A stretch of 64,000 nt of DNA, taken from assembly GCF_900964775.1 (NCBI RefSeq), contig NC_041806.1, positions 27,617,488 through 27,681,487 on the forward strand. Direction: 5' to 3'. The stretch comes from Scleropages formosus (lineage: Eukaryota > Chordata > Actinopteri > Osteoglossiformes > Osteoglossidae). Below the pieces are notes generated by a model that saw only the letters and a list, made by a program, of their open reading frames with translations, did no database searches and was not told the DNA's origin. The translations under genes were made by a program, and so were the position numbers. Positions 23,400 through 35,581 of the stretch are shown here, piece by piece (position 1 is the stretch's first letter; every line of letters starts with the position of its first letter).

Positions 23400-24725
23400 G
23401 AGCTGTAAACTGCAATTCAAAGTTTGGTCTGAAAGGTTATTATCTGCTGGTGGGCATTTGTAAAGGGGGCCCCATTTCTATATTGTTCTTCTTGAATAGC
23501 AGAGAAAGAGAAGATTCTTTGCTCCACAGCACTGCAAACTGAGCATCAGCTTCCAAGTTGTCCATTAAAACATTAAACATTTTGAAAAAAAATATAGAAA
23601 CTTCAAAGCTTTCATTAGAAAGCTAACAGATAAGTCATAGATATTCATGGACAAAAAATAATGTGACATTGGACATTCACTCATTTTCATGGGTGCTTAA
23701 ATAATTTAGCAACGGAAAAAGATGTAACAGGCATAATGCTTCCTGGATTTTTTACCATACTTCGTTCAACAGTAGCCAAGCTGACTGCAATAAACTGCAA
23801 AATGATTATAATGCTTTGAAAAACACAAATAAACAATTTTAGCTATCAAGTCTACTTCATTTGTTAGAATTTGCATAAACGGCATCCGACTGTACATGTT
23901 ATAAACCCTGTTTACCAGTACATTGTTGGTTACATTATCCCAGTATGTTGTCAGCTTTAACTTGTTAATGAAAAATGACAAAAAGGCCTGCAACACTCAC
24001 AAATTGTTAAAATGGCCCATCATGTACATATTCTTTGATCAATAATCCATTTGTAACAATTTGGGAGCGAAGTTAAAGTGTCCGGCACAGCCGAAAACAG
24101 TCTCTGCACGCCCCCCCCTACATCTCGTGACAGCATGCTGGCGTTTGAAGGCAACTCGTTTGAGTTTCAGGTTCAAGATAGTGACCCCCCCCCCCCACCC
24201 CCCACGTGACATCATTGAACCCTCACCCCATTGGTTTCCATAGATCTAAAAGGGTGAGGTCACAGTGCGTCTATGGCACTGCCCACATACAGGTGCTGAA
24301 TATATGTCCGTCCTCACGTCCCACGTGTGTACCCTCGACACGCCATTGCCAGATTGTCGTCTGACAGGCAGGGTCATAGCTGTCTCAATAGTGAGGCTTT
24401 AGTCTTTTCAACAGGAAGAGAAAAACCCTCTGTTCTGAAGAAAAAAGAACAATTTAAAACAATGTATTGAATTCTGCATGAATCCAGTTGCCAGATGCAT
24501 ATGCAGAGAGGTTTACTGGGCCTTCACACCATAGTGATATGTCATGTATTTGAGCAAAGAACCAGGTCATTAGCTACCAACAGCTCACTGATGGCACAAA
24601 GTTGAAATTACTTTAGCTCGTAAGATTTAGCTGTTGCAGATTTTTCCTGACATATCAAGAAGTTGCATTTTGTTTGTTTCTTAGCGAGACTGCGTCTTAA
24701 AACCATGAAGTTGCAGGTCCAGAAA
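23400..24725. other. Intergenic, no gene seen
   Basis: AT-rich sequence with a C-rich run at 24184-24205. Short frames show no family resemblance. Confidence 0.5.
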
Positions 24726-24729
24726 ATAA

Positions 24730-25080
24730 CATCTGCACTATGTGGTGGTGCAGGAAGTAGATTGCCACCTCACAGTACCTGGGCTGTTTGGACATAGGTT
24801 CAAATCAGGCTCAGTCTGTGGGGAATTCCCTTGTTCTCCCCGTGTTTGAGTGGGTTTCCTCTTGGTGCTCTGGTTTCCTCCCACAGTCCAAAAACATGCA
24901 GGTCAGGTGACCTAGTGACACTAAATTGCTCATAGCGTGTGAACGAGTGAGTGACTGGGCGTGTGGTTATCATGAACTTGCATCGCTTCAAGGGTGTATC
25001 CCCCCTCAGCCATGTGGCCAGTTCTTCTGGGATCAGCTTTGGACCCCTGTGACCCTGGTCAGGACAAAAGTAAGCGTGAA
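24730..25080 (+). repeat. DANA-like composite fish SINE, copy 2
   Basis: Contains TTGTTCTCCCCGTGTTTGAG, GGGTTTCCTC, GGTTTCCTCCCACAGTCCAA, GTGACACTAAATTGC and a GGGATCAGCTTTGGACCCC...GACCCTGGTCAGGA 3' block, in the order seen in widespread fish composite SINEs. Confidence 0.65.
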
Positions 25081-25804
25081 TGAGAAAACAAAATCACAGT
25101 GTCCGAGCAATAATAAGAATGGAACTGTTTCATTCAAATACAAATTTAAAGAAATTTTATTCACGATAAATTAACTTTTTGTTGCTAATATTGAAAAGGA
25201 AAGATTATACTGTATATACCCTAACAATTGTAGATGAGACCCTGATTTCCAGAATTCACTTTTATGATCAAGTAATATTGCTGTTGAATTTAACTCCCTC
25301 AGTTACAAGAAACTGGTTACAGGCAAATATATATATATATATATCCATCCATCCATCTTCCTCCGCTTATATATATATATAATATATATATATAAATTGT
25401 GTTCTTTCATAACCCAGATGAGCAAACACAATTTGTGAGTCATATCAGAGTCACCACAGGAGTTTCCTTTTCACACCTCACATTTTCAGTACCCATGTCA
25501 CTCCAACAAATAATCCCTTCAGCAAGAATTTGATGATGTGTGTTTCTTAAGTTTCTTAAGTTACAGTATCTGATTTATACGCACTGTCCATGGTAACAGG
25601 AGGAAGACAAAGTTTTTTTTTGCTTTTAGAAATCATTATAGAATATTAATAGTTCAGAGATTCTAAGAACATTTACTCCATAGTGCCAACCTGCCCAACA
25701 CAAAGTTAGATGGATTTATATTCCAAATTTTGGTATGCGGTAAAGTAATTTTTTCCGTTGCTTTTATGATCAGGGGATAATTTTGCGTATTTGGATGTAT
25801 AATG

Positions 25805-26023
25805 AAGAGGGGCGGAGGGGTATGGTGGTGCAGTGGGTTTGGCTGGGTCCTGCTCTCTGGTGGATCTGGAGTTCGAGTCCTGCTTGGGGTGCCTTGTGAT
25901 GGACTGGCATCCCATCCTGGGTGTGTTCCCTCTCTCTCCAGCCTTACGCCCTGTGTTTCTGGGTTAAGGCAAGGCTCACCACAACCCCACTCAGGGCAAG
26001 GAGCTTCAGCCAATGTATGTGTG
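25805..26023 (+). repeat. tRNA-derived SINE family 1, copy 4
   Basis: Head TGGTGCAGTGGG, B box GTTCGAGTCC. Flanked by a near-perfect duplication GGATGTATAATG (25793-25804) and GGATATATAATG (26024-26035). Confidence 0.88.
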
Positions 26024-26142
26024 TGGATATATAATGTATCATTCATCTGTTCCATTTTGATAAACACATTTTCTGATCAGGGTTACATCAAACCTGAGCC
26101 TATCCCAGAAGTTCTGAGCACAGTCCAGCCCAGGATAGCCAC

Positions 26143-26143
26143 T

Positions 26144-26203
<60 letters not shown>
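26143..26203. repeat. (AC)n microsatellite
   Basis: About 30 AC units, following a short repeat-like stretch with CCTGAGCCTATCCCAGAAG. Confidence 0.9.
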
Positions 26204-26205
<2 letters not shown>

Positions 26206-27180
26206 TCAACCTCAAATCAGTGTAGGAGAAAGCAGTATAAAAGTGATCCAAGATTTCTCTGTAATCCATTGTAATTCTTATATTCCTTAGTTATGTTATT
26301 TATGTTATTTTAGGCTCTTCATATGAACACAGGAGAATGTGTCAGTGAACAATTTGGTCTTTTGTTGCATATTCTGCCTCTCTTTATACAGTGTGTGCCT
26401 TGTTTATTTCTGCAGAAATGTGTATTGTGAAAATGGTTCTAACAGCTGAAATGCATTCATGAAGTTAAGCGCTTTATTACTTATATCAGTAAATATAGTA
26501 ATGATGTTATTTAGAAATTAATGGAAAAGCTATTGATGTGATGTTATATTTGTATTTGGAGTAGCTTTGACAAAATATAACTTGTAATATGTCAAATTCA
26601 AAGAAACACATAAATCCCCTTCTGGTAAATTCGAAACATCCAGTGAGGAATTAATAAAATAAAGGTGACTGTATTGTACAAATTGACTATATATGCATGT
26701 CCAGTTATATACTGTTTTATTACTATTCTGCCGAAATAGCTCTCTAGCACCTCCATGTGTAAATACATAGTTCAAGTTCAAATGAGTTTTTATTGTCATT
26801 CCTCTATATAGCTTGTATGCGGTGAAACGAAATGTTATAAATATGTAAATGTCGTAGAAGGGAATTTAAGGACAATGGTACATTTACAAAAGGTAGATGC
26901 CCTGCGTATTGCCCTTCCACCCTCAAAAGTTACAACCTTCACAAAATTCTAATGGAATCAAGAGTATAAAATGGATGTGAATTTTGGACCTTGTTTCTGT
27001 AACCCAGTTTAAAACCCTCGCCTTTAATTGAAAAAAAACAAAAACTGAACATGATTTATGCAAGACGATTTTAATTTTCAGACCAATCCAGTTATGTTTG
27101 AATTCCACATTATTATCTTGCATTTTGGAATTGCAGACATTTTTATTTTTTAAAATACACACAAAGGAACAGTTGTGGAT

Positions 27181-28391
27181 TTAACAGGAATCCACAATGC
27201 GCCTGATGGAACTGAACCTCATGGACCCCATGCCCATGTCCCTAAAGCTCTTGTACTCCCCAGGCCTCAGGTACATCATCCTGCCCCTGTAGTGGGGCTG
27301 TTCGTACAGGAGCCAGTGGCCATCCATCACATTGCAGGACTGGCAGTCAGACATACGGAAACGGTCCTGGATTGAGTCGCAGTCCTCCATCAGCTCATGC
27401 ATCTGGCCCCCGAAGTTCTCCCTCTCGTAGATCTTCATTCTGAAAGGTCCTCGATGCTAAGTGATGGAAAAAATGATAAGCATTATTTACCAAAATAATC
27501 CAAATCAAAATGAGCTTTTCACTGGATAAAGTAAAAAGCACCACCAACAGAAAATGACTTGAATGGGTAACACCAAATGTCAGTGTTTCAGGTCTCAAGG
27601 AACTTACCATGGGGATTGTACGGCAGGAGCGGATGCAATCGCTGAAGCCCGTCATGCGAGAGTAGTCAGAATATTCACCCCTCCTGACGAAGTACTGGTT
27701 GCCCATGTAGTTGGAGCGGTCATAGACCATGAAGCAGCCGCTCTCCACCCTGCAGGAGTGGCAGCGACTCAAGTAGGAGGTGAGGTCAACACAGTCGCTG
27801 CTGGTCTCATAGGAGCGACCCTGGAAGTTTCTGTCCTCATAAAAGATAATCTAGAAATTACAAACAAACAAAAAATAAAACAAATATTTTATATAGGTAT
27901 ATATATATATATAAAATACGATATATACATATACATATATTATAAAACATTATACAAAATATTTCTATATTTATAAATACACCAGTTTTGAAATATTTAA
28001 CGATGTCTCTTTCTTCTGTTTAATTTGTGTTTTCTTCTACAGTGCCGATCTTTTCAAATTTCTAGTGCATATGCTTTATTTGCAATATTCTCAATATTCC
28101 ATAATGCTATATGCATAATAGGTCTATTAGGTAAAGTTGCCCATAAGATTTTCAATACATGCTGAACACGAGACTGAAAAAAAAAAAAAAAAAAAATTAA
28201 TAAAGATTTAAAAAAGCTAAATCGCTGTCTCCTGAGCATAATTAATGCTACTCCCGCTTCACATAATGTAGTTACTGAAAGATTCACAAAAACTGAAAAT
28301 ATACTTGTTTTAAAATTCATAAAAGTCATAAATACACAACGGCTTTGAAACTAAAAAAATAATAATGTAAATCATTGCTTGCCCTGCCCAT
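27181..28391 (-). CDS. Gamma-crystallin M-type with GC-AG first intron (g5)
   Basis: Minus-strand exons are 28383-28391 (MGR), 27608-27850 (81 codons) and 27181-27456 (91 codons plus stop), 175 aa. Exon 1 ATGGGCAGG is followed by GCAAGC instead of GTAAG, a GC-AG intron; g6-g8 have the same exon 1 with a normal GTAAG. N domain [19 protein letters not shown] domain [19 protein letters not shown]. Only one buried Trp (GHWLLY) remains. Inverted AATAAA is at 27142-27147. The frame is open throughout and domain motifs are intact, so I take it as functional if the GC donor is used. Confidence 0.9.
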
Positions 28392-28446
28392 GGTGATGTT
28401 CTTATCTTACGAGCTGCTCTGCTGCTTCCCTTAACCTCTACTAGAC

Positions 28447-28453
28447 TTTTATA
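28447..28453 (-). promoter_or_regulatory. TATA box of gamma-crystallin g5
   Basis: Minus-strand TATAAAA. ACAATGG (inverted, 28475-28481) lies 21 bp upstream, as in g4. Confidence 0.8.
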
Positions 28454-28861
28454 CCTTTGCTAAAATCTATGGCCCCATTGTATAAAACCCTGATCCAGCA
28501 GCATTGCCATATGTATTACAGTGCTGACAATGAAAGGATTTAATTTGGCATTGTGTGCATTTTCTGTACAGTAAATGCAGGCCCATACTGTATTATTTAT
28601 ATAGCAGACACCAGAAAGTTCTGCAGATGCATGTGACAGAGTGTGTTGAAAAATGAAAAGCATTTTAAATATTTATGGCTGCTTTCCTTTCGTTTGACAT
28701 TTCCAAGGAATATTTTACTTAAAAACCATTTACTTTTTTAATATAAAAAAACACAAAAGTTGATGGTACATGTCAAATGAACTTTTAGCCAGCAGCGCAG
28801 GCCTAAAAAATTCAAAACTTTGAAGCTTAAATTCTCACTGTGATTTGAATGCTGGAACACA

Positions 28862-29080
28862 TGTTACATTTATTTGACACTCTTCTCCAAAGCAACTTAC
28901 AATGAAAAGCTACTTTCATTTTACAATTATTTACCCATTTGTACAACTGTGTACATTTTTTTTTTTTTTTTTCTGGAACAATTTAGTGTCAGTACCATGC
29001 TCAAGGATATACAGCTGGAGGTGAAACTCAAACCCTTGGCTTTAAAGGCAAAGGCAACCCTCATCCATAAGTGGGTAAAT
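28862..29080 (-). repeat. Second tRNA-SINE family, minus copy
   Basis: Inverted copy: tail ACATTTATTTGACACTCTTC at the left, then TGGAACAATTTAGTG, ATGCTCAAGG and the inverted B box GAAACTCAAACCC. A long T run interrupts the middle. Confidence 0.6.
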
Positions 29081-30230
29081 ACTTGTTAGCAGTTTAAAAT
29101 ATAGAACTAATTTTGTCAGAGGCCTTGGTGAAAGGTGTCAAATAAATAAACAACAGCAACACAGATGATAATAGAGTATACTATATATATAGGGAATAAT
29201 AGAGATCACATTGGCAAACAGTGCTGAAGTTATACACAACATACAGCATGGTGAAATAGTGTTCATAGCATTTTTTAAAGGATGATTAACAGCAAATACC
29301 AGGACTTATGTGTACCTGCAGGAGTAAGACAGGAGTATGAAAAAGGAAGAAATTTTTTAAATGGACCATTTTGGATCATGATTTATGGCATTTCAAAAGT
29401 TACAGGCAAACATTGTGTAAGGTTTTTTTTTTTTTTTTTTTTTTTTATACCAGGTATGACCAACTCTCTATTATCTCAAATATCAAACAAAATCAACTAT
29501 TCCCAAAAAAATACTGATCGGAGTTATGTCTCTTTCCAAGTGACACAGTTTCATGATTTTCTCCCTGTTCTCTGATTTTCTCCATGCCCTCTTTTATGCT
29601 AAAAGGTAAATATGCTTTTCTTTATATTTGTATATATATTTTTTTGGTTTCAGGTAACAACCAATAAAGCAAAGTCATTTAACCTTTACTCTCACAAAGT
29701 TAATGTTGTTAGCTTTTAAACGGAATAGGAATATCTATACATGCTGCAGCTTGTAAGGATTAGAAACAGAGACCTTTGTTTCACATTAATAAGTTTTGAA
29801 TGTTCAAAGGCATTCAAATGGATAATTTGCAGAACTGTGCAGTAACCCACAAGGACTGACACTTAGTACCAAAGACTAAAGAGGTTGATAAGTTGTTTAC
29901 TGAAAAAAGGGGTTTAATTAAGGTTGTACTTAATGGTAGGAGTGAGGGTCACTAATATCTTTGTCTTTCTACTTATAGCATAAGTTTCATCTCTTTATTT
30001 CTGATATTCTTCATGTTGTACAATTGCGTAATTAGCTTTTATTAGAGTTGCACAAAACTGGAATCTACTCATGTAAACTTGAAGCCAAACATTTTCTTTT
30101 TTCTTCTTTCTCAGCATAGCTCCGGTCTGTGTAAGAGATGTTTTTTGTACTTTCAGATTTAAAGGAATAGAAATTAATTTACATGATTAATAACATAGCA
30201 TGTTTAAATTCCACAAAATATTTTCATAAT

Positions 30231-31113
30231 ACAAGTATCCCTCGATTTATGATCTTTTTCCAATATTTCAGTGTAATGGCTGTTGGCTTTTGATGCTCAG
30301 TTTTTCGATTTACAGAACAAAAAATCTGTATAACAAAATTTATCTGAAACCTGTACAAAAAAATTGAAAGTTGCACATTGTACGAGTGAAGCAGAAATGC
30401 AATAACTTATTGCAGTTGGCATGTCTGCATCCAGATATCTCCATCTGTCTGTGTGTTAGGAAATGACAGTAATGCTTTAAAGCAATATTCTGTTAAAGTT
30501 TTATGCAGCTACGTGCGTGATGAACGCCGGTACATATGGTGAAAGCACAAATTGTATTTTCTATGAGATGTATGTTGCTTTGGAGAAAAACATCTGCTAA
30601 ATTAATAAATGTAAATGTAATGTAAATGTAAAAGAGTGGGACATTATGGGAAGTATATGAAACTGCACAGGCGTGTCTGTGGACCATAGCGAGTACGTTA
30701 ATTCATTGATGATTCTGGAGACAGCAGACCAATTAGCAGGAAAAGTTTAGATGATACCTTTTCGAGCATGCACTGAAAAATTGATGCACAGTTTTAGAAA
30801 GTTGTTCACAACATGATTTTCTCAGCGGATCAATGCTTGATTTATTGCTCATCTTGTGGAGAACCGACAAATTAAAAAGAAAATTGGAGAATGACCTGGA
30901 GCAGTTAGTGTGTAAATGTTTTTTATGTTGTGATAAAATCATGTTATAGACACAGTATATATTTGTTTTACACAGTTCTATTGATATTCAGTAAAATTAG
31001 TTTAGGGTTACTGGGTAGGCTGGGAACATATATAATATACTTTCAGTATCAGAAATTTTAACATGCCCACCATTTTCAGGAATTAATTAATTTTGTAAAT
31101 CGAGGGATGTCTG
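30231..31113. mobile_element. Non-coding DNA transposon (MITE-like) with inverted ends
   Basis: Left end AAGTATCCCTCGATTTATGA and right end TTGTAAATCGAGGGATGTCT are inverted repeats sharing the 13-bp core ATCCCTCGATTTA. The 0.88-kb interior has no transposase I can recognise and includes an L2-type 3' end at about 30478-30632. Pogo/Tigger-like ends are suspected. Confidence 0.55.
30478..30632 (+). repeat. L2-type LINE 3' end
   Basis: AATATTCTGTTAAAGTTTTA, then CACAAATTGTATTTTCTATG, TTGCTTTGGAGAAAAACATC and an (AAATGTAA)n-like tail, the same 3' end as the copies near 42.6, 44.8 and 60.4 kb. Confidence 0.6.
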
Positions 31114-31593
31114 TTTTAAACTTACAGTATTGCTGCAATTGTAACTACTACAGCAATACCAACCATCTTGAACGCGCTGGGTAACATTCTTTTGGGAGTT
31201 GGAAGTATTAGACTTTCACTATACAGTTAGGCTAGCACATGTTTTTTTCTGGGCTTAGAGTCCGCTGGAGGGCTCAGCTCTCACACCTGCCGTCAAGAAA
31301 GGTTGTTGTTGAGCACCCACCCCCCAGTTTGGGACACTTTTGAACAAAATACAGGTGATGGTGGGTTGAAACACAGCTCATGAGGGAGCATGAAGGTTAC
31401 ATGCTTGCCAGAAGTTTTATCTACTACCTCCCTCCCAAAATTGAATTTTTTTCAAAACTAATTCAAATTCTAAGTTTGTAAGATTCTCCTTAGAGAGGTG
31501 AATGTTGCTTGAAGTCAGTCATGAAACAGATGATAGTTATTCAGAAAAATAGTTTATTCATTCAGTTGCCTGTACAGCTCTTTTCAACATGCT

Positions 31594-32695
31594 TCAACAG
31601 GGCTCCATGATGCGCCTAATGGAACTGACACGCATTCTCATGCCCATCTCCCGGAAGCTCCTGTACTCTCCTGGCATCATGAGCATCTGCCTGCCTCTGT
31701 AGTGGGGCTGCTCATACATGAGCCAGGGTCCTTCTATCACCTGGCAGGACTGACAATCGGACATGCGGAAACGGTCCTGGATTGACTCGCAGTCGTCCGT
31801 CAGCTCCGTCATTTGACCACCAAAATTCTCCCTTTCATAGATTCTCATTCGGAAGGTTCCTCTGTGCTGTGTTTTTAGATTAAAAAGAAAAAAAAATCAA
31901 TTTGTCGTAAATATTAAAAAAAATACATAGAAAATTAAAGAATACTAGAAATGGAGTTAACACTTAATGAGGGAAAAGGTGTCATGAAAATTTCTGAAAA
32001 ACTATTTGTAAGAAAATTTTTGAGACTTTTGAGAGTGATGAATAATTACTAAAAGCAGTCTGCAAGATGTGGTACTCAGGCTTTACACTTCAGAAGATGT
32101 TTTTTTTTTTTTTTTGCTCCTAAAATAAGGCAGTAGCAATAATTTTGAAGTAGGTGAAATATGTATAAGTTTTTTTTTTTTGCAATTAACAGCTGGAAAA
32201 TACAAACCATGGGGATCACACGACAGGATCGAACTGACTCTCCCATCATGCCCATGCTCATCAGGTACTGGTAGTCAGGATACTCTCCCTGCCTCAAGAA
32301 GAACTGGTGGCCCATGAAGTTGGGGCGCTCGTAGACCATAAAGCAGCCGCTCTCCACCCTGATGGAGCTACAGCGGCTCAGGTAGGAGGAGAGGTCGACA
32401 CAGTCGCTGCTGGTCTCATAGGACCGGCCCTGGAAGTTTCTGTCCTCATAGAAAATTATCTGTGGATGAAATTATAATTTTAATGCATTTGGTTCAACCA
32501 CTTATTTCTTGTATTAATTCCACTGCAAAAATGGAAATAGAAATGTTTCGTAGTTTTCATTGTATTAAGTATAACAAATGCTTGTAGTTATAAAAAATAA
32601 TAACATTACATCTATAATAATTTTTAGTACTTAACACTGCTTCTGTAAGGAAGAAAATCACCATGAACCACACTGCAGAATCTTACCCTGCCCAT
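31594..32695 (-). CDS. Gamma-crystallin M-type (g6)
   Basis: Minus-strand exons are 32687-32695 (MGR), 32208-32459 (84 codons) and 31594-31866 (90 codons plus stop), 177 aa. Exon 2 has a three-residue insertion ([11 protein letters not shown]) shared only with g7. Exon 3 is divergent: [11 protein letters not shown] replaces the usual MMYLRPGEY and the linker to the last strand is one residue shorter. N-domain Trp are absent; one C-domain Trp remains (GPWLMY). The intron 2 donor GTTTGT is weak. Inverted AATAAA is at 31553-31558. Confidence 0.93.
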
Positions 32696-32758
32696 GGTGA
32701 TGGATGATGGCTGATCCTGACTCAGATCTGCGCTGTTATCACACAGGCCATCTGGCAC

Positions 32759-32765
32759 TTTTATA
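32759..32765 (-). promoter_or_regulatory. TATA box of gamma-crystallin g6
   Basis: Minus-strand TATAAAA. ACAATGG (inverted, 32796-32802) lies 30 bp upstream, and TGAGTCAG (inverted, 32820-32827) with an adjoining TGCTGATG may be an AP-1/MARE-like site. Confidence 0.8.
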
Positions 32766-32889
32766 TCCAACTTAAAACCCAAACCATCTGTGACACCATT
32801 GTGTAAATCTGGCAGCATCTGACTCATCAGCATATCAGAGTGCCGTGCTGTTTGTCACAGCAGACAATACAGTAAATACAGTTACCACT

Positions 32890-34325
32890 GACTATCCATT
32901 TCCATATTGTTTCCCATGCATTCTGGACATCGAAAATTCTCTTGCCTGAGAGATCGAGAACAAAGTGGGCAAACGCAAAATCAATCTACTTACTGAATCA
33001 TCTTCAGTTTGGAAAATTACATGTATAACAGGCAAACATTGGACCAACACCAAATTAAACAAGCGCAAATAAACCGAAGGACAAATTCCCTGGTGTTGTT
33101 CATGCTTTCTTCGAGTTCACGATTTGTTCCAGTTGTTGAATATAGTGAAGCTAATTAAACAGTTGATTTAAAAAAATGCTGCTTTATATTATATGATATT
33201 TTAATATATTTCGGACCCATTACTATCTCCTGACAGCTCCATGAATCTGTGAAAAACCCTCCGCTGTGATTATACATCTGTGTTTGCTATTTCACTTGTA
33301 TCGGCAGTTACTTCAAGGATGTGTACCAGCAAAACTGTACCATCAGATACAAAAGCAATAATTCAGTAATCATGTATCACTATCTAAAGCTCTTCCTCCA
33401 TTACTTAACAGGTTTTTCTATAATCTATACTCTATAATCTATATCTTTACTTTATATATTAAATTTTATATAATCTGCGTTGCACGTTGCTTTAGAGAAC
33501 AATGTCTGGTAAATGAGTAAATGTACATATGTAATGTAGTATTAAATGTTACAACAAGTGTTAACAGATACTTTACAAGTGTCTTGGATGAAACTGAACA
33601 AACAATACAGAGATTATTGAGAAGGGGCATGTATTGTGGTGGTAAATGTTAGAACCAGAAAACTTTCATGACAAATAAGGAAGAGTCAGAGATAGAAATA
33701 TCAGATTTTCAATACTAGAATTTGAATGCACTTCATCTTTAATCTCTTAAATATTGATGAACTAAACATCGGATTGCTGGGAAATGGACAGCTCATTCGT
33801 GATTTATTCAGTTGTGTCAACAGTACTCTTGAAGCAGATGTTCCAAAAAATGGGTCGTGCAAAATATTGAAACGAAGAAGGACCTTTTTTTTCTCTAAAT
33901 GAATATATATCTAGAACGTGGAGATGACACTTCAGAATCCTGTTATTGTAATTGCAGATTGAATGTCACTGCTCCATGAGGGATCCTAGACATATGGGAC
34001 AACGATGCTCTAAAGAAGGACTGAAAGTTTTAAACGAAATTGTGGAACTAAAGTGCTCTACTGCCCCCTGCCCACTGCAACCACCGGCCTGTCACAAACT
34101 AAATACAATATTTGAAGCCTTACATGCCTCCACAGTTTTGCAAAATTTTCTCCTTGCATCCTCACCACCCCATCATCTCTTAAATTCATTAAAATACATT
34201 TAAAATGGGGGATCAACACTCTTACCAAATAACAGGTACGAGACCTCCAACAGTTTCAAAGGCAAAAACAAGGTACACCAAACAGTAGGTACTTCATTCA
34301 AATATTTGTAAGCAGTAAAACACAA
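32890..34325. other. Intergenic, no gene seen
   Basis: AT-rich. A possible L2 3' end lies at about 33430-33540. An 83-codon frame at 33952-34203 has no recognisable family features and I do not call it. Confidence 0.5.
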
Positions 34326-34327
34326 CA

Positions 34328-34533
34328 GGGGAGGTGCAGTGGCGCAGTGGGTTGGACCAGGTCCTGCTCTCCAGTGGGTCTGGGGTTCGAGTCCCGCTTG
34401 GGGTGCCTTGCGGCGGACTAGCGTCCCATCCTGGGTGTGTCCCCTCCCCCTCCGGCCTTATGCCCTGTGTTGCCAAGTAGGCTCCAGTTCCCCGCGACCC
34501 CGTATGGGACAAGCAGTTTGGAAAGTATGTGTG
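34328..34533 (+). repeat. tRNA-derived SINE family 1, copy 5
   Basis: Head GGTGCAGTGGCGCAGTGGG, perfect B box GGTTCGAGTCC. Target duplication not clear. Confidence 0.88.
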
Positions 34534-34794
34534 AAATACAATAGTGCAATGTTGATTATTTTAACTGACAGTTCTTAAAAAAAGAAATGAAGAAGAAAAC
34601 ACTAAAAATGTGATATTAAATATGGTATTAAAGTCAACTGAGACCCAGGATCTTAAATGATTTCACTTTCACTTCAGACAGACAGGCAGACAAACAAACA
34701 AACAAAAATCCAAAATGATGATCTGGTCCCTTGTTCCCCTGTAATTTGTTACTGAAGAGCTTGCAAAGTGCTTGCAAAGTGAACACACCCAAAA

Positions 34795-35010
34795 AGGAAC
34801 AGCTAGAAGAGTAGTGGTTAGAACTACTGCCTAGGGATCCACAGATTACAGGTTTGATCTCCAGCTGTAGTATTCTTGAGCAAGATGCTTATTATGAATT
34901 GCTCCAGTAAAAAAAAAAAAAAGAATGCCCAGCTATATGAATTGGTAAATAATTGTACCTCTAACATCGTAAGCTGCATTGGAGAGACGCATCACCAAAT
35001 AAGTAAGTGG
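34795..35010 (+). repeat. Second tRNA-SINE family, copy
   Basis: Head AACAGCTAGAAGAGTAGTGG, body CTTGAGCAAGATGCTTAT and AATTGCTCCAG, then a worn L2-like tail. A second, inverted fragment of the family sits close by at 35190-35285. Confidence 0.6.
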
Positions 35011-35189
35011 AAAAAGGACTCCTCATTACCATTATTTCCAATGGGAAAGTAAATAATGAGCCACTAAAGGTTCATCATTTGGACCATTTCTGCTGAAGGG
35101 CCTTTACTGTGCTGTGGCACATAGAACATCCTTTCACATCACCAAGGCATTGTGAGACAGAAGCTCTACTCACTGCGCCACCATGCCAC

Positions 35190-35285
35190 TCATACAGCTA
35201 GGTAATTTTTTGTGGAGCAATTTAAGTTGAATACCTTGTTCAAGGGTAGTATGGTAGCAGGTGCGATTCAAACCTGGGTAATTTG
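35190..35285 (-). repeat. Second tRNA-SINE family, inverted fragment
   Basis: Reads inverted as GGAGCAATTTAAG, CCTTGTTCAAGGGTAGTA and a B-box-like GCGATTCAAACC. Confidence 0.5.
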
Positions 35286-35581
35286 AGAAGAAGTTCAAAA
35301 CACTCTGAGACCCTCTGCACCGCCTTAATAACCATCTAAAAACATATTCTGCTGGAAATATGCCTTCTTATTCCTTTACACACTATAACCTTTTCTTAAT
35401 CACTCTCATGATCTACAGTTCGAAAACTCAAGCCAAGTTTGACGCTGATAAGAGTGAGGAGATGTCATGTTTATGAGTGTGTAATACTCTCATGAATGGC
35501 CTCATAAATGACTATAAACCAATGTTTTCTTTGGAAGCAACATTTTATTTCATACGTGTGACATATTTAAGGCTGGCTGAT

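Noticed and set aside
33952-34203. 83-codon frame with several Cys and His
   Set aside because: Spacing does not fit any zinc-finger or other pattern I know, and no splice or promoter signals support it.
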